NCBI GenBank assembly: GCA_948744995.1
Contig: CAPZCD010000028.1
Coordinates: 1 to 14,390 of the forward strand
DNA: 14,390 nt
Direction: 5' to 3'
Source: an uncultured Rickettsiales bacterium
GTDB lineage: Bacteria; Pseudomonadota; Alphaproteobacteria; Rickettsiales; UBA1997
Part shown: in pieces, positions 6,486 through 13,350 of the stretch
How positions within the stretch are numbered: the stretch's first letter is position 1
How the letters are laid out: each line of letters starts with the position of its first letter
Notes under the pieces: generated by a model
What the model saw: only the letters and a program-made list of their open reading frames with translations
What the model was told of the DNA's origin: nothing
Database searches by the model: none
Position numbers and translations under genes: made by a program

Positions 6486-7268
6486 TTAAACAAAAAACAA
6501 TTCCGTCATCAGATAGTTAGACAACAATATAAATATAGAAGCACTAACTATAGCATTAGTTGTAGCTTTTCCAACACCTTCTGCTCCACCTTTTGAGTTA
6601 TAGCCATGATAACAACCACATATAGCTATTATAAAACCAAAAACTACAGACTTTATTAATCCTGAATAAACATCTTCCAACTTCAAGAAATTCATAGTAT
6701 TATTCAGATAACTTGCCATATCAAACTTCAAACTTACTACACTTGCTACAGTACCACCAAAGATACCTATAACATCAGCTACTAAAACTAACAATGGCAT
6801 AGAAATGGTAGAAGCTAAAACACGTGGTAAGATCAAATATTTATAGGGAGATGTTGATAAAGTATATAAAGCATCTATCTGATCCGAAACTCTCATTGTT
6901 CCTATTTGTGCAGCTATAGATGTACTTATTCTACCAGCGACCATTAGTCCTACTAATATTGGAGCCAATTCTCTTGTTATGGCTAGTACTACTATTGTTG
7001 GTACTGTACTTTCGGCACCAAAACGATTACAACCGGCATAAGTTTGTAGTGCCATTACTCCTCCTGTAAAAATTGCAGTCATTGCAACAACTGGTAGAGA
7101 ACAGAACCCTATTTCAAAAAATTGATGAGCTATATTAGCAAAATACCATTTTTTACTAAAAATGGTTCTAAAAGTTTTGTAGGTAAATATAGTAAATCTA
7201 CCTATAGATTCAAATAAGTTAGAAAAAAACTTTAACGTTGCATAACTTAGATTTTGGATGAAACTCAT
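6486..7268 (-). CDS. mlaE: MlaE-family ABC transporter permease (phospholipid trafficking)
   Basis: This is the inner-membrane permease of the Mla system, which with MlaF (ATPase) and MlaD (MCE protein) moves phospholipids between the membranes. At 260 residues it has normal length. It shows the MlaE core: SLPVVAMTAIFTGGVMALQTY (first core helix), TRELAPILVGLMVAGR (conserved ELxPxLxxLxxAGR motif), IAAQIGTMRVSDQIDAL (usually E-x-I-D-A-L, Asp in place of Glu here), and SGLIKSVVFGFIIAICGCYHGY before GAEGVGKATTNAIV. About five membrane segments are visible after an amphipathic N-terminus. The ATG at 7268 has no clear ribosome binding site. No mlaF or mlaD lies beside it, so the partners must be elsewhere if present. 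Confidence 0.93.
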   Translation of the reverse strand: MSFIQNLSYATLKFFSNLFESIGRFTIFTYKTFRTIFSKKWYFANIAHQFFEIGFCSLPVVAMTAIFTGGVMALQTYAGCNRFGAESTVPTIVVLAITRELAPILVGLMVAGRISTSIAAQIGTMRVSDQIDALYTLSTSPYKYLILPRVLASTISMPLLVLVADVIGIFGGTVASVVSLKFDMASYLNNTMNFLKLEDVYSGLIKSVVFGFIIAICGCYHGYNSKGGAEGVGKATTNAIVSASIFILLSNYLMTELFFV

Positions 7269-7455
7269 AGTTATTACATAATATGTAGCATAAAGATAAA
7301 ACTACCTATTTTTATAATAAAATCAACTATACATAAACTGTTTTTATATACTTCCCCTCTCCCCAATAACATATAAAGATTTTCTCTATAAACAAATGTT
7401 AGAGTTACTACTCAATTTAACTTTAACATTAATAAACAAAATATTGGTTTAAAAT

Positions 7456-7734
7456 ATGGAAGAAAATTTTTTAGATTTCTTACACATAAGTAATCTATGC
7501 CCAGAGAAATCTTTATGGAAAGCAGTAATACTACAAGCTTTTGTAGATCTTAAAAATAATTCTAAAAAGAAGATAGCAAATACCTATAGAGTTAAAGCAA
7601 CACTTTGGTTTAATATGAACAATAGTGATTTCATAACTACCTGTCATTATGCAGGATTAGATCCACAATATGTATGGAAGAAAGCTAGTTTTATAAAGAA
7701 TAGGAATTATGAGGAGAAGAGGATGGTTGGGTAA
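7456..7734 (+). CDS. Conserved-looking small protein, unknown function
   Basis: A 92-residue soluble protein I cannot name. The pattern CPEKSLWKAVILQAFVDL, then KATLWFNMNNSDFITTCHYAGLDPQYVWKKA, resembles a family of small alphaproteobacterial and phage proteins from memory: an LWxAVxxQA helix, then a WF-x(n)-DF-x3-C-x2-AGLDPxxV block. The second block looks like a short helical DNA- or protein-binding unit. That resemblance is memory, not a search. No signal peptide or membrane segment is visible. The ATG at 7456 has no good Shine-Dalgarno. The gene stands alone, divergent from mlaE and followed by a long gap. Normal composition and the internal pattern make it more likely a real gene than chance. 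Confidence 0.75.
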   Translation: MEENFLDFLHISNLCPEKSLWKAVILQAFVDLKNNSKKKIANTYRVKATLWFNMNNSDFITTCHYAGLDPQYVWKKASFIKNRNYEEKRMVG

Positions 7735-7756
7735 GTTTTTATTGATTAATCCTCTT
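7717..7756 (+). terminator. Possible terminator overlapping the end of the 92-residue gene
   Basis: AAGAGGAT (7717-7724) pairs perfectly with ATCCTCTT (7749-7756) across a 24-base loop that includes the stop codon region. The tail (tatatattat) is AT-rich but not a clean U tract. The layout resembles the inverted repeat at the end of manC. Confidence 0.35.
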
Positions 7757-8163
7757 TATATATTATATAGTATAGCTTATACTAAATGGTGTAGTGTATT
7801 ATACTATATATGTAATATATTGGCAAAAAATTTTAATAAAATTCATTATAGGTTTTTATTCTCAAATTGATATTAAAGGGTTATTTATATGAATATATTT
7901 TTCAGCCTTTTCTTAGTTAAGAAAAAACGATGTGTAATAATAAGTAAACAATTATTTATAAATCATAACACGAAATATCAGCAACATTGCTATTAATGTA
8001 TAAACATATTAAAATACATTGGTAGTCTTGCTTACAAAGACTTAAAAACTGTTTAAGTAATAAAGTCATTTTTTATTAAGTATTTTTTGAGGTAATTTTA
8101 GCCGGCACGGTATTCTATTACTTCCAATATCCCAAGAATCATTTAATACCAAATAGTACAGGT
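7757..8163. other. Non-coding gap with several inverted repeats
   Basis: I see no convincing gene. The gap holds TATATAGTATA (7764-7774) inverted as TATACTATATA (7800-7810); a near-perfect 18-bp palindrome (7908-7925, arms TTTTCTTA/TAAGAAAA); a 7-bp hairpin ACTTAAA/TTTAAGT (8040-8058); and ggtatt/aatacc (8109-8114, 8145-8150). A 35-codon ORF (7889-7996) has AAAGGG 8 bases before its ATG but a nondescript product. The only GC-rich spot is gccggcacgg (8101-8110), just past the comF stop. The 8040-8058 hairpin may be where comF transcripts end. Confidence 0.4.
7759..7776. repeat. 18-mer repeat, copy 1
   Basis: TATATTATATAGTATAGC is identical to 9463-9480. After a 4-base indel (ttat), both copies continue with actaaat. 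This copy lies just after the 92-residue gene, where no promoter is obviously needed. Confidence 0.6.
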
Positions 8164-8925
8164 TTAGAGCGTCTTATATTTCCTATTCAAAGTCGTCCTA
8201 GCAATAGTACCCACAAAAACCCTATCAGCACCATTTCTCCTCAAAATTTTAGCACACTCATCAACTGTTGCACCAGTTGTTAAAACATCATCCACTATCA
8301 ATATATTTTTATTCTTCAACAGATCCTTATACTTTTCATTTATCCTAAATGCAGATTTTAAATTATTCTTTCTTTTAGCTGTTGTTAATTTACTTTGTGG
8401 TAAAGTATTTTTTACTTTCAAAATCACATCCTTTATATAAGGTACATTTGTGAGTTTTGAAATTTCTTTGGCAAGTAGCAGTGATTGGTTATAACCTCTC
8501 TCCATTAATCTGTTTTTATAAATTGGAACTGCTACAATGTAGTCACTGTTGAAATTCTTTACATTCTTCACAATAAATTTAGCGAAAAACCTTGATAAAA
8601 AGGTCTTCCTATTAAATTTTAACCTATAGATAGCCCTTGCTATTGTTCTATTGTAGATAAATACACTTGCGGCTTTACTAAAATAATGCTGTTTATTCAA
8701 ACAACGCCCACACAGTAAACTTTGGTCTATTTTTATATCAAGTGGTTCACCACAAATAGAACAAGTTGGTTTTTCAATAAAAACCAATTTTTTCCAACAA
8801 TTACTACAAAATGCCTCATTCTGTACTATTTTTCTACATGAAGGGCATCTATGGGGATATAAAGTATTTTTTAAAAAGTCTATTAATTTTCTACCGTTAA
8901 GCTTGTTTTTTAAGTGTTTCCACAT
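8164..8925 (-). CDS. comF: ComF-family protein (zinc finger plus phosphoribosyltransferase-like domain)
   Basis: ComF proteins combine N-terminal zinc-binding Cys pairs with a phosphoribosyltransferase fold and are linked in several bacteria to DNA uptake; the exact reaction is unknown. In 253 residues the Cys pairs are C27/C30, C40/C43, C55/C58 and C72/C75. RGYNQS (143-148) matches the family's RGFNQ motif. ILIVDDVLTTGAT (208-220) is the PRPP-binding loop. The frame opens with a GTG at 8928 immediately before ATG at 8925; I use the ATG. The start lies inside the 3' end of carD (29 shared bases, different frame), implying coupled translation. AAGGA lies 17 bases upstream, rather far. Confidence 0.92.
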   Translation of the reverse strand: MWKHLKNKLNGRKLIDFLKNTLYPHRCPSCRKIVQNEAFCSNCWKKLVFIEKPTCSICGEPLDIKIDQSLLCGRCLNKQHYFSKAASVFIYNRTIARAIYRLKFNRKTFLSRFFAKFIVKNVKNFNSDYIVAVPIYKNRLMERGYNQSLLLAKEISKLTNVPYIKDVILKVKNTLPQSKLTTAKRKNNLKSAFRINEKYKDLLKNKNILIVDDVLTTGATVDECAKILRRNGADRVFVGTIARTTLNRKYKTL

Positions 8926-9427
8926 CACTAAATTTAATCTTTTCCTTAGCTACGTCTAATATGAATTTCTCCGCAGTTTCGTAAGGTACTCTCTTTATAA
9001 TAGCATACTCAGATGCTATTCTATATACTGCCATATCATAAATACTTCTTTCACTATAGGACCTATCCGCTTCCTCTACGTCTCTAGTTAGATCTCTTAA
9101 TACTTCAGCCGTTTGGTAGATATCTCCGGAATTTATTTTATCTCTATATTCTTTAGCCCTACGGCTCCACATACCTTTTAGTTTTTTAACGCCACCTTTA
9201 AGTATATCCAAAACCTTTTCCATTTCTTCATTGGTTACAAGCTTTCTAATATCGCCATTTTCTTTAAACTTAAATGGAACGCTTAAGGTTAATTTTTCTT
9301 TTTCAAAATACAAAACCAAACATTTAGTTTCTATCCCAGCTACTTTTATCTCCTGTATATCAATAATTTTAGCAACTCCGTGCGTCTTGTAAACACAATA
9401 ATCATTAATTTTAAATGTAGTACTCAT
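8897..9427 (-). CDS. carD: CarD-family transcription regulator
   Basis: CarD binds the RNA polymerase beta subunit and stabilises open promoter complexes. The 176 residues show the N-terminal polymerase-interacting Tudor-like domain (about 1-65, FKINDYCVYKTHGVAKIIDI, with the usual VYP replaced by VYK), then the helical DNA-binding domain. The latter has GMWSRRAKEYRDKINSGD, including W87, the likely counterpart of the Trp that wedges into the minor groove upstream of the -10, and AEVLRDLTRDVEEADRSYSER. Length and C-terminal region match alphaproteobacterial CarD. The ATG at 9427 is preceded by GTGGAAA. It is the first gene of a pair with comF and diverges from the M23 peptidase gene. Confidence 0.93.
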   Translation of the reverse strand: MSTTFKINDYCVYKTHGVAKIIDIQEIKVAGIETKCLVLYFEKEKLTLSVPFKFKENGDIRKLVTNEEMEKVLDILKGGVKKLKGMWSRRAKEYRDKINSGDIYQTAEVLRDLTRDVEEADRSYSERSIYDMAVYRIASEYAIIKRVPYETAEKFILDVAKEKIKFSDVETLKKQA

Positions 9428-9441
9428 TTTCCACTAAAATG

Positions 9442-9470
9442 TTGTTTTTAATAAAGCTCCGTTATATTAT
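9442..9470 (+). promoter_or_regulatory. Possible promoter of the M23 peptidase gene
   Basis: TTGTTT (9442-9447) and TATTAT (9465-9470) have a 17-base spacer, followed by about 33 bases to the ATG at 9510. The -10 lies within the 18-mer repeat and next to the opposing carD -10. Confidence 0.4.
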
Positions 9471-9480
9471 ATAGTATAGC
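9463..9480. repeat. 18-mer repeat, copy 2, in the carD / M23 promoter region
   Basis: This is identical to 7759-7776. The copy contains -10-like sequences on both strands (TATTAT on plus, TATACT and TATAAT on minus), which may explain its recurrence as promoter DNA rather than as a mobile repeat. Confidence 0.6.
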
Positions 9481-9500
9481 ACTAAATACAAATTAATCAA
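9473..9500 (-). promoter_or_regulatory. Promoter of carD-comF
   Basis: On the minus strand a -35 TTGATT (9500-9495) and a -10 TATACT (9478-9473) have a 16-base spacer. The leader to the ATG at 9427 would be about 40 bases. Confidence 0.55.
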
Positions 9501-9509
9501 GTACTATTA

Positions 9510-10985
9510 ATGGGGTTTTTTACTTTCCTGAATAATTTAAAACAAAGACTTTATAGTTGTTGCTCGGTTGGTGATAAGGAGATAAAGCTACTAAATAAAG
9601 TTACGCGTAGTAGAAGAAATGATGATGGTTATAGGGCATTTGATAACTACAGATTAACTGTGTTGCTATCGTTTATTTTACTGGGAGTGAGTTTTTTTCT
9701 ATACTTATCTTACTCAAATTACAAATATAATATAGTTAGTATGATTGACGTAAAACCAAGAGAACTAGTCACCATTACTATTGAAAATCCAGTTGGTGTT
9801 GAAATTCCTGGAGATTATAAATATGAAAACTATACCATAAAGAACGGAGATAGTCTGTTAAATGTCTTAACCAGAGAAATTGGTCTTGCAAAAAAAGATG
9901 CATTGAGCTGTGTAGCAGAACTTGGTAAAATATATAACCTAAAAAATATAAAAGTAGGACAGGAAATTTCATTAAAATATAGGAATACTATAAATTTGGT
10001 GGATGATAATGTAGAACAAGGTGTAGTACTGGAAGAACTAAGGTTGCTTGACGACGTAGCACTGATGGAATATTTGGTATATAGAGAAAATGAAGATAAC
10101 TACTCTGCAAAAGAAAATAAGGTAACTTTAACAACCTACTACAACAGATTTATAGTAGCTATTAAAAATAGTTTGTATATGGATGCTATAAAAGCAGGAG
10201 TTCCAGCGGAAATTGTAGGCAATATGATTAACTACTATAGTTTTGATATAGATTTTCAGAGGGATATTAAAAGTGGTGATTGGTTTGAGGTAGTTTATGA
10301 AGGTATGTATACAAAAAGTGGTAAAATGGCCAAAAATGGTGATATAATATACGCTAATCTTCATACTAATAGAGAAAATCACAAAATATATAGGTTTATA
10401 CAGAATAATAATGTAATGTATTTTAATGAAAACGGGCTCAGTACTAGGAAATCGTTACTAAAAACACCTATAAATGGTGCCAGAATAACATCAAATTTTA
10501 ATAGTAGAAGAAAACACCCAATTTTAGGGTACACTAAAGCCCATAAGGGTATAGATTTTGGTGCACCAGTTGGAACACCGTTTTATGCAGCGGGTAACGG
10601 TACCATCAAAAAAGTTGTAAGCGGTTGCAAAGTTGGTGATAAAAGTTGTGGAAAGGGTTATGGAAATTATATACTAATTCAACACAATAGTTCCTATAGT
10701 AGTGAATACGCCCATTTATCCAGAGTTAATAAAGGAATAAAGGTTGGTGTGAAAGTAAAACAAGGGCAAGTTATAGGTTTTGTGGGTAATACCGGTCTTT
10801 CAACAGGTGCTCACTTGCACTATGGAATAATATATAAAAATGAGAGGATTAATCCGAATAGAATTAGATCTGTATCATCGATTAGATTAAGTGGTAACGA
10901 ACTTATAAAGTTTATTAGTGAGAAGGAAAAAATAGATCAACTTAGGTCTTCGGCTGTTAACCAGAGCGGAATAAAACAGAGGTAA
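9510..10985 (+). CDS. Membrane-anchored M23 family peptidoglycan endopeptidase
   Basis: This is a zinc metallopeptidase predicted to cut peptide cross-links in the periplasm, in cell growth or division. In order, the 491 residues have a basic cytoplasmic tail (1-48), one membrane helix (49-67, LTVLLSFILLGVSFFLYLS), a LysM/OapA-like segment (about 105-157, YTIKNGDSLLNVL to IKVGQEISLKY), a middle region (210-320), and the M23 domain (about 320-452). Zinc and catalytic residues are present: H345 and D349 in HKGIDFGAP, H402 in YAHLSR, and H435-L-H437 in STGAHLHYG. A short insert with two cysteines (C373, C380) lies before GYGNYILIQH. The ATG at 9510 lacks a Shine-Dalgarno. A strong terminator follows directly. 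Confidence 0.92.
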   Translation: MGFFTFLNNLKQRLYSCCSVGDKEIKLLNKVTRSRRNDDGYRAFDNYRLTVLLSFILLGVSFFLYLSYSNYKYNIVSMIDVKPRELVTITIENPVGVEIPGDYKYENYTIKNGDSLLNVLTREIGLAKKDALSCVAELGKIYNLKNIKVGQEISLKYRNTINLVDDNVEQGVVLEELRLLDDVALMEYLVYRENEDNYSAKENKVTLTTYYNRFIVAIKNSLYMDAIKAGVPAEIVGNMINYYSFDIDFQRDIKSGDWFEVVYEGMYTKSGKMAKNGDIIYANLHTNRENHKIYRFIQNNNVMYFNENGLSTRKSLLKTPINGARITSNFNSRRKHPILGYTKAHKGIDFGAPVGTPFYAAGNGTIKKVVSGCKVGDKSCGKGYGNYILIQHNSSYSSEYAHLSRVNKGIKVGVKVKQGQVIGFVGNTGLSTGAHLHYGIIYKNERINPNRIRSVSSIRLSGNELIKFISEKEKIDQLRSSAVNQSGIKQR

Positions 10986-10990
10986 CTTGT

Positions 10991-11017
10991 CTAAATTAAC
11001 CAATTTAGTTTTGTTTT
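10991..11017 (+). terminator. Intrinsic terminator of the M23 peptidase gene
   Basis: CTAAATT (10991-10997) and AATTTAG (11002-11008) form a perfect 7-bp stem with an AACC loop, followed by TTTTGTTTT. It begins 5 bases after the stop codon. Confidence 0.85.
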
Positions 11018-11292
11018 AGGTTTGAAATATATCTAAGAAATATTTCTAAAATAACTCTCGATGCAAGTATATATTTGTTTAATCTAAACACAAATTTTTT
11101 GGTATTATATCCTATTGGTTAGCTTTTAAAGTTTTATACAGAAAATACAAATAATCTGTAAATTTATGCTGTAAAGTATTAATGGTGTTATTATCAATTA
11201 TAATAATGCAAAATACGTTAGTAATTCCACATAAAATAGTTCTAAAAGTGAACTAATAGAGTGCAATACTGAAGTTAAATCAACAATCTAAT
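11018..11292. other. Non-coding stretch between the M23 terminator and ffs
   Basis: I find no ORF of substance. A short palindrome, AGAAATATTTCT (11036-11047), lies just before the dispersed palindromic repeat described separately. The remainder to the ffs promoter shows nothing I can interpret. Confidence 0.5.
11051..11100. repeat. Short palindromic dispersed repeat, copy 1
   Basis: It shares atgcaagtata (11061-11071) and taatctaaacaca (11080-11092) with the copy at the right edge of the window, and flanking similarity extends on both sides. The core TGTTT-aatct-AAACA is a small hairpin. This copy lacks 6 bases in the middle relative to the other. Confidence 0.7.
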
Positions 11293-11320
11293 TTGACATT
11301 AAACAAGAAAAGTGTAGACT
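11293..11320 (+). promoter_or_regulatory. Promoter of the SRP RNA gene
   Basis: A consensus -35 TTGACA (11293-11298) and a -10 TAGACT (11315-11320) have a 16-base spacer. The start is expected near 11327, exactly where the outer RNA stem begins. Confidence 0.7.
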
Positions 11321-11326
11321 TGATGG

Positions 11327-11415
11327 TAGGGGACAGATTGGCGCGTTACCTATGAATGAATCAGAACCGAGAGGTAGCAGTTATAAGTGGAATAATGCGG
11401 GTTTTTTGTCCTCTA
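11327..11415 (+). ncRNA. ffs: Signal recognition particle RNA (4.5S, small bacterial type)
   Basis: This RNA pairs with Ffh to target nascent membrane proteins to the inner membrane. The diagnostic domain IV is at 11361-11380: TCAG, then the apical ACC-GAGA-GGT (a GNRA tetraloop on three pairs), then the conserved AGCAG. E. coli has CAGG-UCC-GGAA-GGA-AGCAG. Below it, CGCGTTA (11342-11348) pairs with TAATGCG (11393-11399), one pair being G-U. CC (11349-11350) pairs with GG (11389-11390), leaving a two-A bulge. The molecule closes with TAGGGGAC (11327-11334) against GTCCTCTA (11408-11415), eight pairs including one G-U. The total of about 89 bases is short but in the small-SRP range. The ttggcgcgttacc on the 5' side resembles alphaproteobacterial 4.5S RNA from memory. 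It has its own promoter. Exact ends are predicted from the outer stem. Confidence 0.88.
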
Positions 11416-11424
11416 ACTTTGATT

Positions 11425-11449
11425 AAAGAGTAGGATACTATACTTTTTC
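11425..11449. terminator. Weak hairpin between convergent ffs and the ABC exporter gene
   Basis: AAAGAGTA (11425-11432) pairs with TACTTTTT (11441-11448), including one G-U, around an 8-base loop. In the plus direction the 3' arm is itself the T run (ctttttct), so it could end ffs transcription. In the minus direction it is 42 bases past the exporter stop and lacks a U tract. Confidence 0.4.
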
Positions 11450-11490
11450 TGTACGACAAGTCTAAAGAAAACCAAATTTTATTACTATAA

Positions 11491-13350
11491 CTAAATCTTG
11501 GAAGATTTTATGCTTATCGGATTTTCATCATTTGTATGGAATTGCTTATCACACAAATCCTTATAAACACCGTTTAGGGCCAATAATTTGTTATGGTTAC
11601 CTTGTTCCACAAGACTACCACCTTGCAGAACAAATATATTATCGCAATTAACTATGGTCGACAGACGATGTGCTATAATGATTGTAGTTTTACCCTTCAT
11701 CAGTATTTTTAGAGATTTTTGTATCAGATCTTCCGAAACAGGATCTAACGCACTTGTAGCTTCATCCAATAGAAGAATTGGGGTATTTTTAAGTAGCGCT
11801 CTAGCTATAGATATCCGTTGTTTTTGACCACCTGATAGGAGAGCTCCATCGTGCCCTATAATAGTTTCATACCCTTTTTCCATATTTCTGGCAAATTCAT
11901 CAACATTAGCCATTTTCGCCGCATTTATAACTTCATCCTCTGTAGCTTTTGGTTTCGTATACCTAATATTTTCAAATATGCTTGTATTAAACAGTTTAAC
12001 ATCCTGTCCCACAACCGAAATACTGTCTCTTAACGATTTAAAAGTAAGATTTTTTATATCTACTCCATCAATAAAAATACTGCCTTTTGTGGTATCATAA
12101 AATCTCATTATGAGGTTAAATATAGTGGTTTTGCCACTACCAGAATGGCCGACGAGGGCGTAGGAGCTACCCGATTTCATTTCCATATTTATATTTGATA
12201 GCGCTGGCTTTTCCTCCAGTTCAACCTCTTCTTTTTCTACAATAATATTTTTTAGATAATCATTATGAGGGTAGTAAAAACTCACATTATCAAATTTTAT
12301 ATTACCTTTAACATTTGCTAAAGTTACAGGATTATCGACCTCTTTTACAGAATTCTCTTGATCTAGCAGTATAAAATACCTTTTGGTACAAACAATAGCC
12401 TGCTGCAGTCTTATATTCAGTCCGGTAAAAGATTTTATAGGTTTATAGACGGAAAACATCGCTGTGACAAAAGTAAAAAAATCGCCAGTAGATATGGTAC
12501 CGTTTATTATTGAGTTACCACTATAGAGTATAACTAAAGCTAAAGCTATAGTCCCTGCCATTTCCATTAGTGGTGAAGTTATCAAAGATTTTCTGGCTAT
12601 ATCAACTGATGTTCTATAGGCATTTGCAAATATTTTGTGTGTTTTTCTTGTTTCGTCGAGTTCTTTATTGTTGGATTTTATGACTTTTATGTTTGAAAAT
12701 GATTCCGATATGGAAGAGGATATGTCTATACTTTTTTCTCTACTTTCGGTCGCTAAAGACCTTATTTTTTTACCTAATTTTACTATTGGCAAACCGGTAA
12801 CAGGAAAAGCTATTAGAGCAATCAAAGACAATCTAAAGTTTTGGTAGAACATTACAAAGGCTAACGCAATGATGGTCATAAATTGTAATATAAATCCATT
12901 CAAAAATATCTCTACTATTTCGTTTATACCATTAGCATCTCCGAGGTAACTACTAATTCTTGTGGGAGATTGTTTTTGGAAAAAATTTATATCTTTATAG
13001 AGTAATTTTGAGAAAAGTTTTTCCTGCAAATTCATGGATATTCTACTTTTAGTAGTACTCATAATAAAACCTTGCATATAGGTGGCTAGGCAACAGGCTA
13101 TAGCCACAACTATGAGTTGTATTGGTATCATATAAAGTGCTACTAAATTCTTACTTATAAATACCCTATCAATAGCTGGTTTTATAAGATATGCTCTATA
13201 GGCAACAGAACCAGCCGATACTAACATAAAACCTACAGCCAGTAAAAACCTAAATTTATAAGGATTTACGTAATCCTTCAATATCCTCAATATAATATCT
13301 TTAGTTGAATTATAGTTAAAATTTATAGGTTTATCGTCTTTATTTCTCAT
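11491..13350 (-). CDS. MsbA-type ABC exporter (fused permease and ATPase)
   Basis: A half-transporter that dimerises in the inner membrane; the MsbA/lipid family is the best fit, so it may flip lipid A or another lipid, but the substrate is inferred. The 619 residues have a six-helix permease domain (about 30-320) and an ATPase domain (about 350-600) with Walker A GHSGSGKT (401-408), Q-loop Q449, signature LSGGQ (505-509), Walker B ILLLDEATS with D529/E530, and switch H561. An acidic insert (about 363-381, with VEKEEVELEE) widens the region before ALSNINMEM. I start at the ATG at 13350. A TTG at 13362 (adding MFCY) has a perfect GGAGGT about 5 bases upstream, whereas the ATG is about 17 bases from it, so the true start is open. 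It lies 66 bases after ppiC and is probably co-transcribed. Confidence 0.92.
   Translation of the reverse strand: MRNKDDKPINFNYNSTKDIILRILKDYVNPYKFRFLLAVGFMLVSAGSVAYRAYLIKPAIDRVFISKNLVALYMIPIQLIVVAIACCLATYMQGFIMSTTKSRISMNLQEKLFSKLLYKDINFFQKQSPTRISSYLGDANGINEIVEIFLNGFILQFMTIIALAFVMFYQNFRLSLIALIAFPVTGLPIVKLGKKIRSLATESREKSIDISSSISESFSNIKVIKSNNKELDETRKTHKIFANAYRTSVDIARKSLITSPLMEMAGTIALALVILYSGNSIINGTISTGDFFTFVTAMFSVYKPIKSFTGLNIRLQQAIVCTKRYFILLDQENSVKEVDNPVTLANVKGNIKFDNVSFYYPHNDYLKNIIVEKEEVELEEKPALSNINMEMKSGSSYALVGHSGSGKTTIFNLIMRFYDTTKGSIFIDGVDIKNLTFKSLRDSISVVGQDVKLFNTSIFENIRYTKPKATEDEVINAAKMANVDEFARNMEKGYETIIGHDGALLSGGQKQRISIARALLKNTPILLLDEATSALDPVSEDLIQKSLKILMKGKTTIIIAHRLSTIVNCDNIFVLQGGSLVEQGNHNKLLALNGVYKDLCDKQFHTNDENPISIKSSKI

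Noticed and set aside
7352..7364. C/T-rich run (cttcccctctcccc) between mlaE and the 92-residue gene
   Set aside because: Striking in AT-rich DNA, but it has no pairing partner nearby and is too far from mlaE to be a ribosome binding site.
6113..8163. Search for tRNA, RNase P RNA, tmRNA or CRISPR in the two long gaps
   Set aside because: I saw no T-loop motif, no P RNA core sequence, no tmRNA ends and no regularly spaced direct repeats.
9778..10382. Two minus-strand frames inside the M23 peptidase gene
   Set aside because: Shadows of a gene with intact domains; AT-rich, repetitive composition typical of reverse reading.
11588..12847. Three plus-strand frames inside the ABC exporter gene
   Set aside because: Antisense to Walker, signature and permease regions; no independent evidence.
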